Shown: positions 1 to 5,450 of the stretch, one piece after another
Position numbering within the stretch: the stretch's first letter is position 1
How the letters are laid out: the number at the start of each line of letters is the position of its first letter
Made by a program: the position numbers and the translations under genes
The notes under the pieces: generated by a model
The model's database searches: none
What the model was told of the DNA's origin: nothing
Seen by the model: only the letters and a program-made list of their open reading frames with translations
Source of the DNA: Nitriliruptoraceae bacterium
GTDB taxonomy: Bacteria; Actinomycetota; Nitriliruptoria; Nitriliruptorales; Nitriliruptoraceae
Direction: 5' to 3'
Assembly (NCBI GenBank): GCA_007131525.1
Contig: SLQK01000039.1
Location: 1-8,112, forward strand
DNA length: 8,112 nucleotides

Positions 1-5
1 CTAGC

Positions 6-860
6 TCACGGGGTGTGCCTGTGAACGAAGTTGACAAGCTCCTCAACGTAGGCCTCCGGGTCCTCCGTGTGCGGAACGTGTCCCGCCCCCATGAACGTGA
101 TGACCTCCGCGGATGGCATTCCCTCGGCAAGCTTGGTCATGATCGCGGGGAACTGGGACGGACTCTGATCGCCTTGCGTGAGAAGGGCCGGGCGCGTGAA
201 CCCTCCGACCCAATCGAGGTCGAAGACGAGTTCGTCGGGATCGTTCGCCTCGTCGAGGAACGCGGGTGCGTTCTCGACCATGGTCTGACGTACCTCCGGC
301 GGGAGTCGGGTCCACGTGCCCGGCCCCAGCATCGCTTCGACGAACCGTTCGGCGGCGCCGGCATGGTCACCGGATGCGATCCGCTCGGCGACTGCGGTGA
401 CCGTTCGAGCGGCATCCTCGAGCATCGGGGCCACGGCGGGGTCGTCGCCGAGCAGCGAGAACAATGGTGGTTCGTGGGCGACGATGCCCAGGAGAAGGTC
501 GGGTCGCTCCCCGGCCAACCGCAGTGCTATCGAGGCACCGAACGAGACTCCGGCCACCCACGCGGGAGCGAGCCCGTGATGCTCGATCAGGGCGGCAAGA
601 TCGGCGACGTCTTCGCGGACACTGCCCTGCCCGCTCGGCCGCTCGCTGTCGCTGTGCCCACGGCGGTCATAGGTGAGAACCCGGAACGAATCTGCCAGGT
701 GGGGGACGACCAGGTCCCAGTTCCGGCGGGAGACCCACGATCCGTGCACCATGACGAGGGGGATCTCTCCGCTTCCCTGCATTTCGTAGGCTAACCGGAC
801 CCCGTTCACCGCCGTCATCTGGATGCCATCGGCCGAGGTGCTTCGGTGGATGGTGTTCAT
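6..860 (-). CDS. alpha/beta-fold hydrolase
   Basis: A 284-residue cytoplasmic alpha/beta hydrolase with no signal peptide or membrane segment. Visible landmarks are the oxyanion-region motif VMVHGSW (residues 37-42), the nucleophile elbow GVSFG with Ser106, a likely acid at Asp231 (LLTQGDQ), and the catalytic His261 (MGAGHVPH). The catalytic triad is therefore intact. The length is normal for single-domain hydrolases of this class (esterases, lactonases, haloperoxidase-like enzymes). The substrate cannot be told from sequence. The reading frame stays open upstream to about 1517, but the ATG at 860 is preceded by a near-perfect ribosome site (AAGGAGG at 867-873, 6-nt spacing), and homology begins just after it. 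It lies 68 bp behind the HD-GYP/LuxR gene on the same strand, so co-transcription is likely, though hairpins in the gap may reduce its expression. Confidence 0.93.
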   Translation of the reverse strand: MNTIHRSTSADGIQMTAVNGVRLAYEMQGSGEIPLVMVHGSWVSRRNWDLVVPHLADSFRVLTYDRRGHSDSERPSGQGSVREDVADLAALIEHHGLAPAWVAGVSFGASIALRLAGERPDLLLGIVAHEPPLFSLLGDDPAVAPMLEDAARTVTAVAERIASGDHAGAAERFVEAMLGPGTWTRLPPEVRQTMVENAPAFLDEANDPDELVFDLDWVGGFTRPALLTQGDQSPSQFPAIMTKLAEGMPSAEVITFMGAGHVPHTEDPEAYVEELVNFVHRHTP

Positions 861-866
861 GGCGCT

Positions 867-873
867 CCTCCTT
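867..873 (-). promoter_or_regulatory. Ribosome binding site of the hydrolase gene
   Basis: AAGGAGG on the minus strand, 6 nt before the ATG at 860. It fixes the hydrolase start and argues against the long upstream open frame. Confidence 0.85.
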
Positions 874-902
874 GTCGTGGGTGCGGTTCGAGCCTCCCAC
901 GA

Positions 903-934
903 GGCGCGCGGAGCGCGCCCCAGTAGAACTACTG
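903..934 (-). promoter_or_regulatory. Two tandem hairpins between the HD-GYP and hydrolase genes
   Basis: Going down the minus strand, CAGTAG-TT-CTACTG (921-934) has 6-bp perfect arms and contains the TAG stop of the HD-GYP gene. It is followed at once by GGCGCGC-TCC-GCGCGCC (903-919), with 7-bp all-GC arms and a 3-nt loop. No T-run follows, so a classic intrinsic terminator is not shown. A partial terminator, an RNA-processing block or an mRNA-stabilising structure that sets the ratio of the two products is possible. The structures are seen; the role is inferred. Confidence 0.6.
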
Positions 935-2482
935 GTCTTGGCGGTCGAGCAACCGGTGCTCCATCGCGAACATGGCAGCCGCGGCCCGGCTCGACACGCC
1001 GATCTTGCGGTAGATCTGCTGCACGTGGTACTCGGCGGTGCGTCGGGAGATCACCAGCCGCTGGGCGACCTGGGCGTTGCTGCACCCCTCGGCGACGAGC
1101 GCCAGTACCCCGACCTCGCGGTCGGTGAGCCCTGCGGGCCGCTGCCGCTCGACCACCGCCTCGTGGCCGGCCGCGGCGAGCACGGCGTCGACCGCGTCGG
1201 CATCCCGCAGCCCCGAGCTGGCGTCGTCGAGCAGACAGTGCTCGGCCTGCTCGGGCGCCAGCGCCGGCCGGTGCGGTCGCGGCTGGGTCATCGCTTGGTA
1301 GGCGTCGGCCGCGGCGAGCACCGTGGCCTGCAGCGACAGGTCGGCGGACGTGCAGCCGCGGTGGTAGCCGCTGCCGTCGCAGTGCTCGTGGTGCATGCCC
1401 ACCAGGCGTGCGAGCGGGGCGAGACCCTGTGACCCGGCGAGGATCCGCTCGGAGTGGTAGGCGTGGAGCCGGACCTGCTCCCACTCGTGCGCGCTCAGGG
1501 CGCCGGGCTTTTCCCACACCACGTTGGAAACAGCCACCCGCCCGACGTCATGCAACAGCCCCGCCACCTCGAGTTCTTCGCTCGCGTCCGTGTCGAGCCC
1601 GAGGTGCTGGCCGGCATCGCGGGACAGCGCAGCCACCCCACGCGAGTGGCCGTATGTGTACGGAGTCTTCAGGTCGGCGAGGTCGCCGAACACCGCGGCC
1701 ACCCCCAGCAACTGCGACCCCAGCACCATTGCTGCCGGCTGGGGCTCGGCGTGCACGACATGGTCGTAGGGGTCGCCCGCGTGCAACGCGCCGAGCAGGT
1801 CCGATGCCCGGGCCGCGAAGTGGTCGGCCATGCGCGGGTCGACCATGCCGCCGCTTCGTCGCCGGATCGCATGCCCGGCCGCCTCGGCTCCGCCGAGGGT
1901 GTCCAACAGCACCGCGATGCTGGCGAGCAGCGCCAGCCGAGCACCCACGGGGATGTCCTCACCGGAGAGGCCGCGCGGGGCCCCGCCGCCGTTCCACCAC
2001 TCCGAGGAGTGATAGACGCTGCGCTGCACCTCCTCGGACAGCCCCAGGCGTCGGGCGGCATCCCGCCCGACCTCGCACTTCGCCGTGTCGAAGGCCTGCC
2101 CGAAGCCCTTGCCCCGGATGAGGGCGGTGGCCGCCAGTCGAGCCCGCTCCCGCAGGGGACGCCCCCGCGTCAACGCTGGCACGAGCGTGGCCACCAGGTC
2201 CCGCGGATCGGCCAGGTTCGTCTGTTCCGCAGCGACATTGAGGGCGAACTCATCACCGAACAAGCGTGCGGTCTCGTGGGCGTACCCGACGCAGCCGACG
2301 TGCAGCAACAGTGCGGTGTACAGACCGGACCGCACCTCATCGTCGTCGAGGTCGAGGGATCGGCCCAGCGACGCCGCCAACGCCGCCGCACGCAGCGACT
2401 CGCCCGACTGCAGGCCGAACCCCAGGTCGGCGAGCCGCGACAACCCAGCCAGCAGATCCGCCAACTTCAGCGGCATGCGCAT
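929..2482 (-). CDS. HD-GYP-type phosphohydrolase with C-terminal LuxR helix-turn-helix
   Basis: A 517-residue cytoplasmic protein that joins a metal-dependent phosphohydrolase domain to a DNA-binding domain. The catalytic half (about 262-440) carries YGHSRG (277-282), LLHDVGR (309-315; the HD pair is His311-Asp312), His340, and MHHEHCDGSGYHRG (363-376), close to the HD-GYP signature, then AADAYQAM. The N-terminal half (about 1-240) resembles a degenerate copy: LLLHVGCVGYAHE replaces the HD motif, and EWWNGGGAPRGL resembles the DGxGYPRGL motif with the Asp replaced by Asn. Residues 450-510 are a LuxR/GerE HTH (LTDREVGVLALVAEG, then ISRRTAEYHVQQIYRKIG). HD-GYP domains can hydrolyse cyclic dinucleotides, but the substrate here is unproven. 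No receiver or PAS domain is visible. The ATG at 2482 is preferred because GGAG at 2491-2494 sits 8 nt upstream. A GTG at 2521 and an ATG at 2476 are alternatives. It is probably the first gene of an operon with the hydrolase. Confidence 0.9.
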   Translation of the reverse strand: MRMPLKLADLLAGLSRLADLGFGLQSGESLRAAALAASLGRSLDLDDDEVRSGLYTALLLHVGCVGYAHETARLFGDEFALNVAAEQTNLADPRDLVATLVPALTRGRPLRERARLAATALIRGKGFGQAFDTAKCEVGRDAARRLGLSEEVQRSVYHSSEWWNGGGAPRGLSGEDIPVGARLALLASIAVLLDTLGGAEAAGHAIRRRSGGMVDPRMADHFAARASDLLGALHAGDPYDHVVHAEPQPAAMVLGSQLLGVAAVFGDLADLKTPYTYGHSRGVAALSRDAGQHLGLDTDASEELEVAGLLHDVGRVAVSNVVWEKPGALSAHEWEQVRLHAYHSERILAGSQGLAPLARLVGMHHEHCDGSGYHRGCTSADLSLQATVLAAADAYQAMTQPRPHRPALAPEQAEHCLLDDASSGLRDADAVDAVLAAAGHEAVVERQRPAGLTDREVGVLALVAEGCSNAQVAQRLVISRRTAEYHVQQIYRKIGVSSRAAAAMFAMEHRLLDRQDQ

Positions 2483-2578
2483 TCCCCCTGCTCCCCCGGC
2501 GCGCGCGCCCGGACTCGCCACCGGCCGAGCTTGTCGCGTCCCAGAGGCGGTCCGTCACCGACCGTACCGCGACCCGGC

Positions 2579-2605
2579 ATCGTACGCGCGCCCCAGAACT
2601 GTCAC
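2579..2605 (-). promoter_or_regulatory. Candidate promoter of the HD-GYP/LuxR gene
   Basis: Minus-strand GTGACA (2600-2605) and TACGAT (2579-2584) with a 15-bp spacer, about 97 bp upstream of the start at 2482. The spacing is short and the match partial, so this is tentative. The rest of the 269-bp gap (2483-2751) holds no gene. It has a small inverted repeat, ATCCG-TT-CGGAT, at 2662-2673. Confidence 0.25.
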
Positions 2606-2751
2606 CAGGGCAGCCCCGACGCCCCCGTGGCCGACCCTGTGAGCTCCCCCCAGCCTCGGCCATCCGTTCGGATCCATCCCCACGGGGGGTCGCACCGCCG
2701 CGCACGTCGGCGAAGAGCAGGCTGGGTCAGCGGCGGCATCGCGGAGGCGGC

Positions 2752-3174
2752 TCACTGCACACAGAACTCGTTGCCCTCCGGGTCGGCCATCACGTGGTGG
2801 TACTCGGGGTACCGGCCCCAGGCACCGTCGTGGGTACGCAGCAGCGTGGCACCGAGCGCCACCAAGCGGTCCGCTTCGGCATCGACCTCGTCGCGATCAG
2901 CCATCCGACCTGGGGCGGCGTGGAGGTCGAGATGCAACCGGTTCTTGGCGGTCTTCGCCTCCGGCACACGCTGGAACAGCAGCCTGGGCCCCTGCCCGCT
3001 CTCGTCCTCGGCGAGGGCGCGGTCGGCCAACTCCTCCTCGGTCAGCCCCGCGGCGAGGAGCTCAGCACGCATCTCGGGCGGCAGCTCGCGTTGCGCATAG
3101 CCCAACGCCTGCGCCCAGAACGCACACAGTCCCTCGGGGTCGGCGCAGTCGAATGTCAGGTTGCCGATCTTCAT
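2752..3174 (-). CDS. VOC-superfamily (glyoxalase-like) protein
   Basis: A 140-residue protein of the vicinal-oxygen-chelate fold, most like the small actinobacterial Glyoxalase_6-type proteins. It opens with a beta strand and helix (KIGNLTFDCADPEGLCAFWA), has the mid-protein strand RLHLDLHA with His81, and ends with the family-typical MADPEGNEFCVQ containing Glu136. His81 and Glu136 are plausible metal ligands. The first-strand His of true glyoxalase I is absent (Phe-Asp there), so glyoxalase I activity should not be assumed. The ATG at 3174 is chosen because GGAG at 3181-3184 lies 6 nt upstream and homology begins there. A GTG at 3198 would add eight unsupported residues. It diverges from the WYL regulator, and the inverted repeat at 3227-3243 is about 50 bp upstream of its start, so regulation by that protein (when intact) is likely. 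The physiological substrate is unknown. Confidence 0.9.
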   Translation of the reverse strand: MKIGNLTFDCADPEGLCAFWAQALGYAQRELPPEMRAELLAAGLTEEELADRALAEDESGQGPRLLFQRVPEAKTAKNRLHLDLHAAPGRMADRDEVDAEADRLVALGATLLRTHDGAWGRYPEYHHVMADPEGNEFCVQ

Positions 3175-3226
3175 GACGGGCTCCAGTCGTGGCGCCACTC
3201 CGGCTCACGCAGCCTACGCGTCAATA

Positions 3227-3243
3227 CGGACAGAAATTGTCCG
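3227..3243. promoter_or_regulatory. Candidate operator between the VOC and WYL genes
   Basis: Perfect inverted repeat CGGACA-N5-TGTCCG (spacer GAAAT) in the divergent VOC/WYL intergenic region. It is 52 bp upstream of the VOC start and 24 bp upstream of the presumed WYL start. The 17-bp palindrome suits a dimeric helix-turn-helix protein, and the adjacent WYL regulator is the natural candidate. The sequence feature is certain; its function is inferred. Confidence 0.6.
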
Positions 3244-3267
3244 CAAGACTGGTGCTACGGCAGGCCG

Positions 3268-4241
3268 ATACCTGCGACCGACACCCCCGCCGCCCGCCTC
3301 CTGGCACTCCTCGAGCTGCTGCAAGCACGGCCGTCGGCCACCGGCACCGAGCTCGCCACCGCCCTCGGCGTCACTGACCGCACCCTCCGACGCTACGTCC
3401 ACCGACTCGTCGCCCTCGGCCTCCCGGTGGACAGCGCGCGCCGACCCGCCGGCGGCTACCGGCTGCGTCGCGGCTTCCGACTGCGGCCCCTGGTGCTCTC
3501 CACCGGCGAGGCCGTGGCCGTGGCCCTCGGGCTCCGCCTGACCGAACCGCTGGGGATCCACACCGCCGCGCCGGCAGCCGCCACCGCGCTCGCCAAGCTC
3601 GCACGGGTCCTGCCCGACGACGCCCGCGCGCGAGTACGCGCCGTTGATGACGCGCTCGGCGTCGTGAGCCCGTGGCGACGCCCCCGGCCGCCGACCCCGA
3701 CGTCGTCAGTGAACTCGGAGCAGCCGCCGGCGAACGCCGGCAGGTCGCGTTCACGCACCGGCCGCCCAACGGTGAGCCGCAACAGCGCACCGTCGACCCC
3801 TACGGCGTGGTGTTCCACGCCGGAAGCTGGTACGTCGTCGGCCACGATCATGATCGCGCCGATCGGCGCACCTTCCGGGCCGACCGGATCGAGAAGGTGA
3901 CCCGCTCCGGCGCGCGCTTCGTCCCGCCGGAGCGGTACGATGCCGCCGCCGCGGTCGTCGAGACGCTGGCGTCGACGCCCTACGGCGTGGGTGTGCGCGT
4001 GCGGCTCCACACCGACATCGACCAGGTCCGCCGGCTCGTGCCCGCCACCGTCGGCACCGTCACCGCCCACACCGACGGCGCGCTGCTGCAGGTCGGCGCC
4101 ACCTTCGCCGAGGACGCCGCCCGACACCTGGCGATGCTGGGCGTGGGCTGGACGGTGCTCAGCCCAGACGAGGTGCGCGAAGCGATGCGCACCCTGGCCA
4201 CGACCCTGACGACCGCCGTAGGCGCCAGCGACACGCGATGA
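3268..4241 (+). pseudogene. WYL-domain transcriptional regulator, probably broken (start codon and frameshift)
   Basis: Two reading frames together give a typical YafY/WYL regulator of about 324 residues. The first (3268 to about 3672) holds an HTH_11-type winged helix: ARLLALLELLQARPSATG, then GVTDRTLRRYVHRL and GGYRLRRGFRLRPLVLS. The second (about 3672-4241) holds the WYL domain, including VDPYGVVFHAGSWYVVGHD and FRADRIEKV, and a C-terminal WCX-like region ending at TGA 4241. A -1 change of frame is needed at 3670-3690. One missing G (CCGTGG from CCGGTGG at about 3670) or one missing C in the C5 run at 3681-3685 would explain it. There is also no ATG, GTG or TTG in the HTH frame between 3172 and 3300. 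The codon at the expected start (3268-3270) is ATA, which as ATG would give MPATDTPAARLL. Alternatively, a GTG at 3252 in another frame plus an extra C at 3284-3288 would also reach the HTH. Sequencing error, a true pseudogene or a programmed shift cannot be separated here. Confidence 0.8.
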
Positions 4242-4254
4242 GACGCGCCCGCCG

Positions 4255-4269
4255 TGCAGCGCGGCTGCA
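4255..4269. terminator. Weak candidate hairpin between convergent genes
   Basis: TGCAGC-GCG-GCTGCA, a 6-bp perfect stem with a 3-nt loop in the 103-bp gap between the converging WYL and SRPBCC genes. It has no T-run on either side. A second weak stem (CTGC/GCAG around CCCTTCGGG, 4306-4324) follows. The position suits a bidirectional terminator, but the sequence alone does not prove one. Confidence 0.3.
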
Positions 4270-4344
4270 AGGACCGGACGCAGCGATCGCCCAGCCCAAC
4301 CAGGCCTGCGGTCCCTTCGGGCAGCGGAGCGCCGGCGCGGGCGG

Positions 4345-5058
4345 TCAGGCGAACAGGCGGTCCAGCCAGGACTTCCAGGCGTTCTCGACGCTGGCACGGT
4401 CGACGTCGGTGTAGATGTAGTGGCCGACGGCGATCGGCATCCCCATGCGCGCAAGACTGTGAAACCGGTACAGCCCGTCGCTTGCGCGCACGGCGAGGAA
4501 GTCCTCGCCGGGCTGGACGTAGTCGACGACACCCTCGATCGGTGGTAGCCCTTCGGGCGTGAGGCGCACCGGCTCCCCAAGCCGCACCGGCCCGGTCAGC
4601 CCGAGCCCTTGCTCGAGCACCGTCCAGGCCTCGCTCGTTGCCGCGGCCGCGGGCGCCTGGGCTTCGATATACGTCGCCGCGCAGCCGGGGAAATACCTCA
4701 GGTACTGCCCCAGCGTGTGCAGGTACAGGTCCCAGCCGTAGCTCGTGAGCTCCTCGTAGTCGAACTCGGCATCCCAGTCGTCGCCGAGGAAGCCGCGGTG
4801 GGCGAACCGTAGCTCGGTGGCCCCGCCCTCGCGGGCCTCGATGAGGTACTCGAAGGCGTGGAAGGCCCCGTTGGGGGCTTCGGGGGTGCGCACCGCCAGG
4901 CGCCTGGGCGGGTCACGGTGCACGACGAGACCCTCGTCGGAGGCGTAGGGGTCCGGAGACCATGCCGCCTGCCCCTCGGGGGTGGCGATCGCCTGCCACA
5001 CCTGATGCTGCGTGGCCTCGAGCACGACTTCCTTGCGGATGTCGAAGCTGTTCGCCAT
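4345..5058 (-). CDS. SRPBCC / AHSA1-like domain protein
   Basis: A 237-residue cytoplasmic protein with the START-like fold. The N-terminus (FDIRKEVVLEATQHQVWQAI, residues 5-24) and EFDYEELTSYGWDLYLHTLGQYL (98-120) are typical of the AHSA1 (Hsp90 ATPase activator homologue) branch of SRPBCC proteins. Residues 140-237 form the second half seen in long actinobacterial members, with GLGLTGPVRLGEPVRLTPEG, LPPIEGVVDY and a C-terminal helix AWKSWLDRLFA. Such proteins bind hydrophobic ligands; no catalytic role is known for this subgroup. Between AAW (31-33) and GLVVHRDPPRRL (43-54) the protein seems shorter than relatives I remember, as if a beta-strand pair were missing. That is a recollection, not an alignment. 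The ATG at 5058 has GGGAG at 5065-5069, 6 nt upstream; the upstream in-frame extension lacks homology. It converges on the WYL gene and diverges from the surface-protein gene. Confidence 0.88.
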   Translation of the reverse strand: MANSFDIRKEVVLEATQHQVWQAIATPEGQAAWSPDPYASDEGLVVHRDPPRRLAVRTPEAPNGAFHAFEYLIEAREGGATELRFAHRGFLGDDWDAEFDYEELTSYGWDLYLHTLGQYLRYFPGCAATYIEAQAPAAAATSEAWTVLEQGLGLTGPVRLGEPVRLTPEGLPPIEGVVDYVQPGEDFLAVRASDGLYRFHSLARMGMPIAVGHYIYTDVDRASVENAWKSWLDRLFA

Positions 5059-5202
5059 CACAGGCTCCCTTCCTCGTTCATCCCACCCGGCTGCGCAGCG
5101 GCCGACTCGTGTGGGAGGGGTCGATGGACGGCGCTGACCAGCCGATGGTATGGCCTCCATCCAGCCCCATCGCGGCAGAGCCCGTGCACCTGCGGGGTGA
5201 TC

Positions 5203-5269
5203 GCCGTCGACGGCTCCTCGACGAAGGCAGCACGGTTGGCTGCGGTCCAAGAGTGAGCCGGCGCGCCGG
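5203..5269. repeat. Two 12-bp perfect palindromes upstream of the SRPBCC gene
   Basis: GCCGTCGACGGC (5203-5214) and CCGGCGCGCCGG (5258-5269). The second is flanked by GAGT (5251-5254) and ACTC (5270-5273), which can extend a hairpin with a bulge. In GC-rich DNA such palindromes can arise by chance. No other gene-like content is visible in 5059-5320. Confidence 0.4.
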
Positions 5270-5314
5270 ACTCGGCACCCTGACCTTTCCAGCGTCTTAC
5301 GCGCAGCGTGCCCT

Positions 5315-5399
5315 ACCCCATGACCAATGCCCGTCATTGGGGGTCCAACGCCCGTAAGGGTCTGGCCTTGCCCGGGGTATCGAGTGAGATAGGCGATAC
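5315..5399 (+). promoter_or_regulatory. Repeat-rich regulatory region of the surface-protein gene
   Basis: Three overlapping symmetries lie 50-135 bp before the start at 5451. CCAATG-N5-CATTGG (5324-5340) has flanking ACCC/GGGT (5315-5318 with 5341-5344). The direct repeat CCAAYGCCCGT occurs at 5324-5334 and 5345-5355, exactly 21 bp apart, about two helical turns. GTATCG-N11-CGATAC spans 5377-5399. A weak promoter candidate, TTGCCC (5368-5373) with TAGGCG (5390-5395) and a 16-bp spacer, lies inside the last one. This arrangement would suit a regulator binding on one DNA face upstream of the promoter. The repeats are seen; the role is inferred. Confidence 0.45.
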
Positions 5400-5450
5400 G
5401 CGTTTCGGCCGTGCGGTCCGGTGCGTCGCAGTTCGAAGGTGGGGATCAGG

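Noticed and set aside
861..1517. Long N-terminal extension of the hydrolase frame
   Set aside because: It overlaps the HD-GYP gene, is Arg/Ala/Pro-rich without domains, and the strong ribosome site at 867-873 fixes the start at 860.
2483..2751. Small gene in the VOC to HD-GYP gap
   Set aside because: The open frames here have no domain, and none has a convincing ribosome site.
1454..3100. 548-codon plus-strand open frame
   Set aside because: Antisense to the HD-GYP and VOC genes; low-complexity composition, no domain. Long shadow frames are expected at this GC content.
3456..4580. 374-codon minus-strand open frame
   Set aside because: Antisense to the WYL regulator and running into the SRPBCC gene; no recognisable domain, while the plus strand encodes clear HTH and WYL motifs.
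5058..5081. Seven-codon leader ORF (MNEEGSL) overlapping the SRPBCC start as TGATG
   Set aside because: It contains the ribosome site of the SRPBCC gene and has no site of its own; most likely coincidence.
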